64,000 bases of DNA from NCBI RefSeq assembly GCF_032854445.1, contig NC_088295.1, positions 42,455,385-42,519,384 on the forward strand. Direction: 5' to 3'. This DNA is from Liolophura sinensis (lineage: Eukaryota > Mollusca > Polyplacophora > Chitonida > Chitonidae). Made by a program: the position numbers and the translations under genes. Under the pieces are notes generated by a model. The model searched no databases. It was given only the letters and a program-made list of their open reading frames with translations, and was not told the DNA's origin. This document shows positions 52,690 through 64,000 of the stretch, one piece after another; positions within the stretch are counted from its first letter, which is position 1, and each line of letters opens with the position of its first letter.

Positions 52690-54513
52690 GACCTGGTGGG
52701 GTAAGGCGGAGAATCGGCCCTCAAAAAGGTAGAAGCACCCATAGGCCCTACATGTTATACGACCATAAAAGAGATGGTTTCTTTGTAATAAAACGGCTAA
52801 ATTGCAGGCATTCTCGATCAAAATAGCCAATTTTTCGTTCAAACGAGGCACCGTGCTTTTAATTTACAGAATGAAGATCAACGTTAACCAGAAATATATC
52901 TTTACTGAAACTTTCATGTGTGCATTTCTACGTGCTATCAAAGTTTTGTTTGTTAAAGTTTGTCTTCATGTTTATATAAAACATAAACTTCATAAAGTGA
53001 TCAATTTTGTTATGTTTTTGGCAAGTTCGGCAGGTAAAAAAATCCGTATTTCTGCCATAGTCTATCAGGCATACTGCATAGTACAGTGAACTAACCAAGT
53101 CGTTGTGGAGAACAGGCTGTACCTCAAGGAAGAGTTCTAATCTCTGTTGGTCTTTCTTATTTTGGAAACCTACTTCTGTGGGATAAAGATATAGGCCGTC
53201 TTGCACTAAATAAGTGTTATCATGAATTAGAATCGATAATTGTGAAGATGGTATTACCTAACGTGTGGCAATTAAATTTATAACGAATCACACGTGAATC
53301 CCGTTTTGACAACACAAGTGGTCGTCTAGCTGTCATTAGCATGAACACGTTATGCCCTAACAGTAGTATAAGCTGAAAGTTATTTAATTTGCTTTGTGCA
53401 TAACTGCATGCTCAAGAATTTTTCAGAAAGTTACATTTGTGGTAGGGTGATTTCCCACACTCCACAGTATCTAATTAAAGAAAAAAAGATGTTTCATTGA
53501 AGTGGATAAGGCTACCATTTTTCGATTTTATGACATATACATCTCTTCAGTGTATGCTGGGAGCTTTGGAAGTCTCATGTTTAGCAGTTGTCACTCGCAG
53601 GTGTAGCCAGTTTCGCTTCTTGAGGTGCATGTTTTCTTGCTCTGGGATCCCCGCCTTGCCATACCAGGTCTTTATTTAAGTAAAGAATGAATTTCAGATT
53701 CTTACCACCAACCAATACTGAAATATGACGTAGTCAAGATTAATAGGACGGACAAGGATGGAAGGAAAAGCGATCACTATATATACCAACAAAAATCCTG
53801 TCCCAGCGCCACATCACATTCACTGATGGCGATATAGCTAATGTAGATATGTTATTCTACGTTTAGATCCAATGTTCCATATGGAGCAGTATTAGCTTAT
53901 ACATGGTAGCAAGATCTTCAAATAAAGGGCAGAGAACCGTTCACCGACATTGTGAATCTGCTCTGTATGTAGGCTATAGTAAACGTTACATAGACGGCCA
54001 TATTCTGGCCCGAATACTTCTATCGCACCGGCCCCATGTCTAAGGACTTCGGGTCTTTGGATGGGCATGGATAATTTTACACACTGACCATGCAAGTACA
54101 ATTCACCTGTACTCGTCAGATGGCCTGGGAGGTCTGTGTCAGGTGGTCTGCTTGTCTGTTGTCTGGTTGTCGGGGTAATCTGGTGGTTTGGGTGTCTGGT
54201 GCGCTGTTGTCTAGGCTCCTGGAGCAGATTATTCAACAATGGTGTTTAAATCTTTAGTGATAAAATTTATTGCAAAAAGTGACGATATTTTGCATCTTTC
54301 AAAATACTCTACATGGCCTAGTGTAGTAACGATTCACGCGAACCCAAGACCCGCCCTCAGTTAAAAAATACCGGGCTGTGTTACATCCCCTTGTTGTCAA
54401 CAGATGGCGCACCAGATGTGGACTTAACTGCGGGTTCAATACCTTGAAAATCGAAGAAATGTTAAGCAGCGCCTCTTTAGATTGCTTGTATCCCCTCTAA
54501 AACATTTTCCGGA
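52690..54513. other. Intergenic, upstream of the six-exon gene
   Basis: No supported coding exon. A GT-rich repeat-like stretch (variants of TGTCTGGTGGTCTG) lies at about 54125-54215. The segment at 54340-54510 is GC-richer and probably holds the promoter and 5' UTR of the gene starting at 54514. Confidence 0.35.
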
Positions 54514-57500
54514 ATGTCACTGCTGCCAGGTATATACTCAACATAAAATACATATGGATTTTTAAACCATTTTGAACAGTTCGCCAAGTGTTGCTGTTGT
54601 TGTTGCGCTTTTTCTTCTAACAGGAGATCGACGGCAACCAGTACTTACTTTTTTGCAAGTGGCAACAAGGCCTATTCATTTATAACTCTGCAGTGTCTGC
54701 TGGGTGTCTGAGTATCATATGTCTTCTATTTTTCACAATTTCAGCTCTATTTAGTAATGCCATAGTAGTTTCCCTCCATCTTTATTTACTTTACCATTGG
54801 TTTGTTCATTTGTAATATCGGTACTGATTTGCCTTATGTTGATATTTGTTTGGTAGATAATTTTTCAAGTAGAGCTGCCAGTTTGATTTTTTTAGCATAA
54901 TGTATGTGAGCACAGAAATGCTCATTTCAAGAACAAGATACAACATCATATTATAAAGTTAGGGACAATCATCTACCTCAAATGCTTTCTCATTGTACGC
55001 GCTCAAGACAGATCCATGTGCAGTCCTGAGTTGGGCCATGTGTAAGACTTGCATATTTACAGTCATGGCACTTTCTTGTATGACCCCAAAATTAAGAGAC
55101 AGTCCAAGAACTGAGGTCTGTTGTCACAGTACAGTACTTCACATACTGTAACTAAGTAAGGCGTCATGTCTTGAAAATTGTGTCCCAGTCAGCAGCACTA
55201 CAAATATGGTAGACATGATGATGGCCTCACAAATAATTACCATGACAAGGATGATAAAGCAACGTTGTAAATGTGCTCTTCTTCTTAGATTAATGACTAA
55301 CAGTGCATCACCTTGATGTAAATTTGATACACATGATGACATCACATGAAAAGTAATATTTCATGGCATGGTGTCAGTTATTATTTTGAATTTAATTATG
55401 CCGCAAGTGAACTGTCCTTGAACAAGGAATTTAATATTCACACACTCACTCGCTCACTCAATAATTTGCCAAATGTCAACGGTTTACTCCACGTACAAAA
55501 TTGACCGCTGTCACATAAGTGAAAATTCTTGGGTATGGCATCAAGTGACTTGTCATCATTATAAGACTTAAAAATTGTTAAGTACGATATCATAAATAAG
55601 ATTGATATCATTTATGACTTTGATGATTCCAAAACTCTAGTTATGCCTGATTCAAGTCTAGGTAATGCTTTCAGAAGGTGTACCACTGAAATGTCAGTGT
55701 AGTTCAAGGGTTGTGTGTGATGCATGAACCAAAGCTAAATAATTAAGCTGCCCTATTAATTATGTCAGTGTTAGAATCTGGACAATTTGAAAAACTTGTT
55801 ACTTTACCCTTATATTTTACTCTGTTTCAGGTAATCATTTTGAACTAGATGATGACTGGGTCAGCGTAGACGAGTCGAATGTCAACAATGGAACTGCTCA
55901 ACAGTCATCAACCATAACTTCCACAGATCACAGATCTGGAGTTAACCACAAAACAGCACAATGTGTTGTGGGAAATGTCAGTCATACTCAGTGGATGGAG
56001 TCTAACTTGTATGTTGTTGATATGTTCTAAATTTTTCATGAAAAACATCTGTTCCTTTATAGATCATCCATTTGTTATGTGAATGTTAGTCAGAATTTCT
56101 GCAATTTGCACAAATCTTGAAAATTAATTTGCGGGGATTATGAAAATCATATTTCATGAATGTAAGACAGACATTGTATATCACTCATCAACTTTAGTGG
56201 GCTCCGGCCGTACGTGGGAAGGTCTGTCAGCAACCTGCAGCTGGTTGTGGGTTTCCCCCGGGCTCTGCCCGGTTTCCACCCACCATAATGTCGTATAAGC
56301 GAAATATTCTTGAACACGGCGTAAAACACCAATCAAAAAAAAAAAATCAACTCTAGTGGACGTTCCAGGTAATTAAACGTTTGCTGTGGCGTCATACTAA
56401 TGTCTGAGCAGTTGATTATTTTTCAAAATCCACACTTGAGAGCAAGTGGTGTGAGTGGTGAAGGTGATGATTTGTACTACCTGAGCTCACCTTCATTTTG
56501 TGTACAGTAGAGTGGGATTTCAACCCACAAACTCAAGGCTGTAAAATATTCCAGTGAGCTATCAGGAAAGACCATATAGCTTTCTCCTTTTAGACAACTT
56601 TAAACGTTTGTTGTGACGTCAGTCCTTTGTCTGACCGACCGCTTCTTTTCAAGAACAACTGGTCACCGGTATTGGGAAAGGTGTCTAGATATAAGCTGAT
56701 ACCAAACTGCTTGATGTACTGGTCTTTGCAAGGGACAAACAGTGATCAGGCATCACCTACAATGGAAACTCACCCAAATCCTGTATGTAACAGCAGAGTG
56801 ACTACAAAAACAGTTGCGAATTTGTGGCTGTCACAGTATACAAAAGAAATAAGATATTTTCTCATTACCTTTGGCAGTACGCCAACTTTTGTAGTTTCAG
56901 TTAATTGCTCATGTTATAAACAGCCTTTGTAGAATTATGACCAGTGAAAAAATCTCGCTGATGAACAAATGTGTTGTACCTTATTGCTGGCCAGGGGTCA
57001 CTCCTATTATTAAGCAATGCACCAAGGATAGGATTTGCTCCAGTACACAATCTCACACACCCAATGTATGTAGTATCCCGTACAGAGTACAAGTGACTGG
57101 ACTCCCATTGGTTAAAAGCCCTAATACTGTTGCACTAAAACGTCATGTAAACACCGTCTGGAAAGATCAACCATGCTAGGTATTATGTTCAACCATACAA
57201 ATAATTGCAGCAGAGCCGCTACGAAAAAGAATTCATTGACGCTAATTGTGGCGTAACGTTTTTTTTAATATTTGTTGGAAATGATACTGCGCGATTTTTG
57301 AAAAAGAACCGATGGCTGTTACATCACTACGAACACGTTTGAGTAGGAGAAACAACTCGGGACAGTTGATTCTTAAAAAAGAAACAGACTTCCAGAACAG
57401 TGTTTAACAGAAAACACCAGAAAACTGTTAAGAAATTACATGTATAGACATAAGAACAAAGTAATATAAAAAAAAGCACTTCAAAGTTTTCAATGAGCCT

Positions 57501-60500
57501 GGAAAGACACATCATGGACATGGAAAGGTGTGTATTTTTAGTCAGTATTGAAATTGTGCACCAAGCAGGCTTAATGATATTTTAGGCTTTCCACATGACA
57601 TTGGTTTACAAAACTAAAATTAATTCTATAGTTTTTCTCACAAACTGAGCTTGAATATAGCCTAAGTGGCCTCACAGACACATGAAGAACACAACATTTT
57701 CCTAACAGTGGTTCGTACTTTATTTGCCCTTATTCTTCATCCTTTTCAACCGCCTTTGCAACCAATATTTTGAAATGTTCTGAAAGAACTGTGGGTTGTA
57801 GACAAATAGTTTGCACAGTTTTATGAAGCTTGCATCTTTAATTATGAAAACAAATCATTTTAACAACTTTTTTCATAATAATTGTCATACTCCTGTTCAG
57901 GATTAGCTTCATCACTTGTGTCCTCCTGCGGAAATATTTAATCAACATTCATCAATAAAATTGTTCTAGGTATTGGTTAGAATCACGTTACACATTCTTT
58001 TGATAAAGAGAATACATGTGTATGAAGTAGTATTAGAGACGAAGGTCGAGATGGATTGTTTGTGTTTTCTGACACCACTTCCTGCCTCATCACCATGACC
58101 CCAGTGACCTCAGCTTTGTGCAACTTTATGTACAAATTTGCTATTGGTGGCAGTGATGAAAAGAGAAAGGTAGAGACTGACATGTTCACTGCAGGGAGAA
58201 TAATTATATGCAGAAATTCCACTGAAAAAAGTGCTTTACTGGTTGAAAAGGTTGAAGATTTACAGTACATCTTGTTTCTCTTAATGTCATTTTAACTTTG
58301 AAACTAGCCCTAGGTCATTTTAAGACATTTCTTCCAACATTACACTTTAAGAGGACACTATATGAGGGAAGTGACATCGGGGGAGGTAATTTGATGGAGC
58401 TCTATTTCACCATTTACTTTTTATTTATCCTATTTCTTGTATTGTTAATATTTGTTTTGTATCTTTTTGTTCTTTTCTCGCAGAAATACACAAGTGACAA
58501 GCAATCCTACTGTTTCACCTGCGAAGACGTACATACTCTCGAATAGTACCTGTTTGTCTCCAGCTTCATCCACCTCCAGTCAGGTAGTTAATGAGAACCT
58601 GTGATTTCTTTGTTTTTGCTTGAATAATAAAGTATATATGTAATTATGCTTGTGTTGCTGTTTACCCAGTAGACCACTTGTCTTCCACCAGCATGGTCTA
58701 ATTTTATTTATTTATTTCTTTGATTGGTGTTTTACGCCGTACTCAGAAATATTTCACTTACATGTCAGTGGCCCATCATTATGGTGAGGGGAAACTGAGC
58801 AGAGCCTGGGGGAAACCCACGACTATCCGCACGTTGCTGGCAGACCTTCCCACATACTGAACTTGAACTCACAGGCACCACATTGGTAGAGGCTAGTGAG
58901 TCATTGGGCTGTGCATTGTGCTAACCACAGAGGCCACTGAGGCCCCCAGTAACTTTTTATTGCTGTTTATTTATGTGTTTCAGTCTTCGCCATCTTTGAG
59001 TAAAGTTTGCGTGATAAATAACGTAAAGCCTTTGAGTGGACAAATCAGGACGATTGTGAACAATCCAGCAAACTCTGTCACCCCCAGTACTGTAGAGGAT
59101 AAGTCTGCTAACCCATTAGGCCCAAGGGTGGTGGTTGTCCGACGCAATGCACCCCCTCCTAGTCAGACAAACACTTTCCAAAAGAAGGTGCTGTACAGAG
59201 TACAGGCCTCCCCCAACTCTGCTGCAAACTTGACAAACCTAGATTTGTGTGCAGTATGGAATGGTAGTATGTTTGTGGAGGCAAGTAAACAAGGTAAGCT
59301 TCAGAAACCACTCGCTGAGGTATGTCTGACTAATTTGTTACTACACATGTATTACTAATACTTGGTAGTAAAGGATTAGTGTCCAGATTGGCTATTTATT
59401 CATAATTAGCTATCCCTGCTTATATTATTAAATTAAGTGCAAAAAAATATTGAAAAAATGTACATTAATCTGAGTAATATGGCAGTAAAATCACTAGATA
59501 ATGCGGCTGGGTTTATGCATATTTTCCACCAACACTCTGTAGTCTTCGTCGAACCTTTAGGTTCAGTGTTAAGAAAGCCACAAACACGATAACAAGCATA
59601 TGGAATTTTCTCCACGAAATGGTTTGCTGTTTTGCACATGGTTCTAAAACAGTTGGTCAAAGAACCCTGGAGTTTTTTCAAGTTTCCAATTTGGCCCTCA
59701 AGAAAGCATGCATTCACAGCACAAGACAGAGAGGTTTTATACCCACCAAACACAGCTGTATCTGCTCTCGCCTTTTTCCAGCAGAAAGCTATGAGAGGAA
59801 TTCACATGAACACACAAGATTTGGCAACTATGGGGGCAGCCGTCGACTGAAACCTGAAGCTATTCCCACCATAGTCACCATGATGACATACACAACCCAG
59901 GATGTCTTTATTGAGACAATTTGCCCCAAACCACCAATGTTGACATATGCACAATAACTGGCCCTCCTCCAAGGCTTTCCTCTCAGTCTCGCTGACTTTT
60001 ACACAACACAGACTTTCCAATTCTGTGGACATCTGTAGGCAGTTTCCATAACGACACCTCGCACGTCCACATCGCACATGTATTTATATTGCACACGACT
60101 ATAGGCCCGTAATAGGCATAGGCTATTCCGAATGTTGACAATCACGTACCAGTAATTGCCATTGCATATGGGTAGGAATTTCGAATCACTAGGGGGAATA
60201 GAATTATATTTATTTGAAGCTCACAGAAGGGAAGAATAGTAAATATTAAATCTGATATAGGCCCTACATACAAAATGTAGACCTACGGTGTAACACAAGA
60301 TAAAGCTATAGCTTACCAGTCCATATATTGCCAGTGCGGTTGGAAATGCCCTGACAAAAATCAAATTCAACACCTGAAAACTTGGTATCTTAAGTCTCGC
60401 CAGAGATGTCAGTGTCATAAATTGTAACTTCAAAATCGTCCACTATGGGTTCAAATTGATATGGCTGTATCTATTTTCTTGTGTGTAGCTAGAATCCGTC

Positions 60501-62182
60501 TCGAAATTGACATCATTTTGATACAAATTCTCATGTTATTTGGGCCAGCTAGACATAGGTGACGTCACCCACTGAGCTTTAGTCATAACTCAGAGGCCCT
60601 CTCGGTAACATACTGTTTATAAACAGGTTATAATCTTTATAATGAGGACAAGTAACTAAATCTGGACACTAATCCTTCAGTGAAAAGTACCAAAATGAAG
60701 TCAAAGTCAAGAAACAGACCACAGAATATACTAGAATATATATACTGTACCTTTATTTTGTTTCGTTTTATTTTTTTTTTCTGTCTTTGATTATTATATA
60801 CAGTAAAGGTTTTGAATTCTGTACAAATGGATTAAATATAGAATATGTCATGGCATAAACTGGAGACTGCATGCTTCACCTAGAGACTAGGTCCCATTTC
60901 TTATAGTTTAAGGTTTCAAGAACAAACCTTGCATCATGTCACAAAGCTGCAATGTGATCTAATCTAGTGGAGAGAGCTATGAGCAGACATCATGCATGGC
61001 CTGCCATAAAGGCAGATGGGTAAATATGAGAACATGGGTCATTCTTACTGCAAGAAAACATTGTCATGACAACAATGCAGACTGTTAAACGTGAAGAACT
61101 GCTATAGAATTTGTGTTGAAAAGTGCTTGGCAAGAATTCCAGGTTAAACTCATCAGTTTTATTTACAGATTTGGAGATGACAGCTGCAAACAGAACAGAA
61201 CCCATAACAATTAGAAAACTCCAGTCCAGTTCTCAAGATCTCTCCCAGTTCCCAGGAGTTCTTTCTGCACTGAGAAAAAAACAGTAAGTGTGTAGCTCTT
61301 TAGTGGTTTTCAACAGTTGATTTCTTGTGATTTACATGTGATTAAGTGGTTAACTTTAAACATGAACTGTGTCATATAACGTAGATGTATGTGTATGCTT
61401 CTGTCAAGTCAATCCTGGACTAAGAATTTGTAGATTTTCTGGCTTTCACTGCTGGTGGGATTTTGGTGACATGATTTGGGCGACTAAGCTAGTATGGCTA
61501 TTTGCGCGGTCTCGCTTTTGTTGAAGACCTCTAGTTTTATACCAATATGGTGTACATATCTCCGCATCACTTGTGGGAAAGGTTTTCGTTCATTAGCCAA
61601 AGAGAGGTGGTTTTCCCCAGGGCACTCTGCTTTTCTCCAACCATAAAACTGATTCTTATTGTATGATTGAAAAACTATTGAATATAAGTAAAAAAAAAAA
61701 AAAATTCTCCTGTTTAATGAAAAAAAGAAATATTGAATAAAGGCATTGAATTAAGTCTTGGCAAATGCTATTTATAGCAAAGCAAAACAGACTTGATTTT
61801 TTATGTAAAGCTAAAGCTCAGTCTTGCTTTACTGGATGATAAATGTTACCTTTATCCTGACAAAAAAGACACATAGACAATGTTTGGTGTTATTTCAAAA
61901 GATACATTGAAGTGGTTAGTATTTCTGTACACACAGTTTATATGTCACTTTTGACACACTGGCTTTGGAGTGGATGAGAACCATGCTATGCAAGAATCAC
62001 ATTTGAGACTTATTCATTGTTTCTTCTTCTACAGGCCTAGTCTTTCCACAAAACCGTTAAATGGTAAAACTGGTTCAAATGAACCGATGAAGAGTCAGCA
62101 GACCACAGACAGTTCAGTTGTCAGCAGCACTAAAGAGATATCCTCCCAGTCTGCCCCGGAGGCCCCAGGCTGTGCGGAGGAG
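54514..62182 (+). CDS. Unrecognised six-exon gene, Ser/Thr/Asn-rich protein (3' end open)
   Basis: Exons at 54514-54529, 55831-56008, 58484-58583, 58984-59293, 61169-61283 and 62035-62182 join in one frame. All have AG acceptors, and GT donors with phases that match at every junction (1, 2, 0, 1, 2). Together they code for 289 residues. The protein starts MSLLPGNHFELDDDWVSVDE and is otherwise rich in Ser, Thr, Asn and Gln. A more ordered basic part reads VCVINNVKPLSGQIRTIVNN, then GPRVVVVRRNAPPPSQ. After that come KKVLYRVQASPN, VWNGSMFVEASKQ and IRKLQSSSQDLSQFPG. There is no signal peptide or membrane segment. It is probably nuclear or regulatory, but I recognise no domain. The first exon is short and is the least certain. 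After 62182 the frame runs to a stop at 62215; that may be the true end (299 residues), or the GTTTGT there may be a weak donor to exons further on. Confidence 0.72.
55505..55600 (+). mobile_element. SINE B and A tail fragments, fused
   Basis: CGCTGTCACATAAGTGAAAA with TTCTTGGGTATGGCATCAAG is a family B tail. It is directly followed by TTGTCATCATTATAAGACTT and AAAAATTGTTAAGTACGATA, a family A tail. It lies in intron 1 of the six-exon gene. Confidence 0.65.
56201..56345 (+). mobile_element. SINE family B, 5'-truncated
   Basis: Bounded by ATCAACTYTAGTGG (one mismatch) at 56187-56200 and 56346-56359. It runs GCTCCGGCCGTACGTGGGAA, GTGGGTTTCCCCCGGGCTCT, CACCCACCATAATGTCGTAT, then GGCGTAAAACACCAATC and an A run. 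It lies in intron 2 of the six-exon gene, in sense orientation. Confidence 0.92.
56512..56572 (-). repeat. tRNA-derived sequence
   Basis: On the minus strand TAGCTCACTGGA fits an A box. GTGGGTTGAAATCCCAC makes a five-base-pair T arm with a seven-base loop. The acceptor ends do not pair. It is best read as the head of an unclassified SINE or a decayed tRNA. Confidence 0.4.
57900..57975 (+). repeat. Dispersed repeat D, copy 3
   Basis: GATTAGCTTCATCACTTGTG with TCCTCCTGCGGAAATA, then ATCAACATTCATCAATAAAA, matches the copies at 30854 and 43930. A second block at 58060-58140 (TTTCTGACACCACTTCCTGC, CTCATCACCATGACCCCAGT) matches 44636-44705. Confidence 0.6.
58690..58948 (-). mobile_element. tRNA-derived SINE, family B
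   Basis: From the left: TTTATTTATTTC, TTTGATTGGTGTTTTACGCC, TGGGGGAAACCCACGACTAT, GTTGCTGGCAGACCTTCCCA, then a head ending CAGAGGCCACTGAGGCCCCC. All are minus-strand family B landmarks. It lies about 35 bases before exon 4 of the six-exon gene, so the polypyrimidine tract of that acceptor is squeezed between SINE and exon. Confidence 0.88.
59371..60677. mobile_element. 1.3-kb element with 19-bp perfect terminal inverted repeats
   Basis: AAGGATTAGTGTCCAGATT at 59371-59389 and its exact reverse complement at 60659-60677 define the ends, about 78 bases after exon 4 and inside the following intron. Flanking bases weakly extend the match (TAGTA versus CACTG). I found no clear target-site duplication and no transposase. 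The interior carries a minus-strand cysteine-rich sequence resembling the P2X7 C-terminal domain. It is probably a non-autonomous DNA transposon, but the superfamily is unassigned. Confidence 0.6.
59802..60083 (-). pseudogene. P2X7 C-terminal (ballast) domain-like fragment
   Basis: The minus-strand frame opens after a stop at 60084 and has no upstream ATG. It reads CGRARCRYGNCLQM, then STELESLCC, and 20 residues on CICQHWWFGANCLNKDIL. The pattern (C-x-C-x-x-C, then T-x-x-E-x-x-CC, then CI-x-x-H-x-x-F-x-x-x-CLN) is that of the zinc-binding cytoplasmic domain of P2X7 receptors and related invertebrate proteins. After about residue 65 the match stops; the later part of the domain (a Tyr-Arg-rich helix, then IPSC and FP-x-x-x-G-x-Y) is not readable in any one frame. 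The adjoining frame at 59433-59753 has PYACYRVCGFL, which may be its decayed remnant. No receptor channel part is present. Confidence 0.45.
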
Positions 62183-62215
62183 GTTTGTACAGTTGATTGT
62201 GTACTTCACAGTTAA

Positions 62216-64000
62216 TGTGATGCTGTGTATGGTAAATGACCTAAAGTTTCGCCCCGGGACTCGGAAAGTGTCTCTCGTGATTCATTACGTTGATTTTGGT
62301 TCGTACTGACTGGGTGCCTCGGGAGAGCATCGGGGGTGGTTAGGGGATTATGCTGACAGTTCAGTAGAAGAATGTATGTAGTAAAAAAGCTCACGCTTCA
62401 CTGAGCAGTTAGTCTCCAACCTCCAACAGTTGATGTCCTCAGTTTTAATCATAATAACTTTAGTACATGCACTTCGTATCAAGTTGATTGTTTTAGCATC
62501 GTTTTTTTGTGATAAATGGGAATTTGGGAGAAAACTTTGTGGAGATTAAGTGTGACTACCCAGTATCTTTATGCATGTGGAGTGTCATGTCAAATATCCT
62601 TTTTTAACTGCAGGGCTCTCCGTATTCATAGCTGTAGCAGTAATTTGCACACCACTTATTCATATTTGCAAACTAGGACTACCAGCAGACAAGATAAAGA
62701 TGTCATATTGTGATCAAAGCGAGACCTACACTTGTGCTTTTGCACCATTCCAGCTAAACATTTCTTGTTCGTTCTGGCGTTTTTGGAAAAACTCAACATC
62801 TGCTCATATTTCGTAAACATGAGTACTTATGTGAACATAAAGTCTGCCGCAAAATATACATAGAAAAAATGATATATGACACAGTTATCACAGAAGAATA
62901 TATAAAAAAATCTATGAAGTTTTGAGAGTGGAGAAGATGAAGTTAAGCAGTGGGGATATGGCTCTGACGGACAATTCACTCCGAGCAGACATGAGGCAGA
63001 AACCCTTATGAACTTGGGCAATCACTAGCGCTGAGAGCATCACGTGATAATTTAGCTGTCACATCAAAAAACCTCAGCTCTTGATTATCAGTGTATGGTT
63101 TTTTATAGTGGATAGACAGATATCGATGCAATAATTTGGATTTTTCGGTTATCTGAAGCGTTAAACTGATGAATGCATTTGAACCATACATTTGTGAGCA
63201 GGGAACTGAGAACAGTTGCCCGTGTCACAATGCACACATGTTGGACAGGATAGTGCAGTAACTTGTCAGGTTGAACTGGCAAGAAAACTGCCTCTCGAGA
63301 GTCATTGCTTGAAGAGAAATATTGTGAGTTTGCATTTTATTTCCTTATAGAAATGTCAGATTTATTACACAGATATCTTCTCAAAATCTGAGTGAAAGAG
63401 TCTGTTGTCAATCAGAAGGCCCTGCTATGTTTGGTAAATTTCCTGAAGTCGGTACAGCCAGCTAGGTCAGATGCTTACACCCATGCAGGACAAGGACGAG
63501 CAAGGTTGCTAAAACACTGCGCTTGTGTCTATGAACATTGACCTGACAGAGCGCCAAAGGAAACATCAGTCACATTGTTTAATACCGATGGTACGGGAGA
63601 GCGCCTAGGTTTTGTGACGTCACTCTAGATAGCTATAACATGGCAAAATGGCGTCACCAAATGTGTGGCTAGGTACTGACGATTGTTTGCTGTTTAGTTT
63701 TTTGATAAGCGGTGTAGAATTTTTCAAATATTTTTAGAGTATTTCTGGAATACTAATTTGTTAATTAATTCCAGCTTTAGTGGCTGACTTTATGTTCCCT
63801 TTAATTTACTAAATGTTTAATCAAGTCCCCTGAGATGAAATTTTAGTCATACAGATTAGTTTTATCTACATGTAGATACAAGCCACTAACAGTCACAGGA
63901 CTTGAAATTTCTGCGTGTCTATCCATCAATCATATGATTTTTACTGGCGAAAGGCAAAACGTTAATTTTATCTGTCGCTGGCAACATGTAAATTGTGTGT
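62216..64000. other. Downstream region, nothing firm
   Basis: A possible acceptor (TTTTTTTAACTGCAG) occurs near 62600-62614, but the sequence after it does not continue the frame of the preceding exon. No other gene, RNA gene or repeat is supported to the end of the window. Confidence 0.35.

Noticed and set aside
53892-54239. A 115-codon minus-strand frame
   Set aside because: Much of it comes from a GT-rich repeat, and it has no domain or splice support.
56588-57179. Candidate extra exons in intron 2 of the six-exon gene (frames beginning near 56588 and 56937)
   Set aside because: An AG acceptor precedes 56588, but joining to exon 2 in the required phase gives an immediate stop. No domain is visible in either frame.
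62615-62816. Possible next exon after TTTTTTTAACTGCAG
   Set aside because: In the phase required by the preceding exon it meets a stop after five codons. In another frame it is open, but nothing links it to the gene.

Overview
The window is animal nuclear DNA. Coding sequence is sparse and split by GT-AG introns, and the space between genes is full of tRNA-derived SINEs, fold-back elements, microsatellites and tandem arrays. There are no operons, rRNAs or CRISPR arrays. The two recognisable proteins, a UBA-like domain protein (UBALD/FAM100 family) and RNA polymerase III subunit RPC8 (POLR3H), are conserved in animals. The SINE families look like those of marine lophotrochozoans. A mollusc is my best guess, but this is inference and no species is assigned.

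Layout. 0-7 kb: a nested fold-back element (297-554), then the three-exon UBALD gene on + (coding 1388-5144). 8-22 kb: no gene found; SINEs with clean target-site duplications, a long TA run, two minisatellites, a small MITE-like element and a 180-bp tandem duplication. 23.3-24.9 kb: a satellite with three nested levels (about 82, 164 and 645 bp). 25-42 kb: no gene found; a 54-bp tandem array, a large CATGATTTCAG-type minisatellite interrupted by a SINE, hairpin-forming inverted repeats and a long-TIR fold-back element at 39.1-39.5 kb. 42.9-43.5 kb: an intact, intronless POLR3H on +. 48.6-50.5 kb: an intronless gene on - for a secreted protein of about 621 residues with a CBM6-like jelly-roll region and its own TATA box. 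51.3-52.7 kb: rearranged SINE pieces, an AG run and a palindromic simple-sequence patch. 54.5-62.2 kb: a six-exon gene on + that I assembled by matching splice phase; its protein is unrecognised, Ser/Thr/Asn-rich and probably nuclear or regulatory. One of its introns holds a 1.3-kb element with 19-bp perfect terminal inverted repeats and a broken P2X7 C-terminal-like sequence.

The genes have unrelated jobs and nothing suggests co-regulation. The most unusual items are the intronless secreted-protein gene, the intronless POLR3H, the nested satellite, the TIR element with P2X7-like sequence, and the phase-consistent unknown gene. Expression, homology and polymorphism cannot be judged from the sequence alone.
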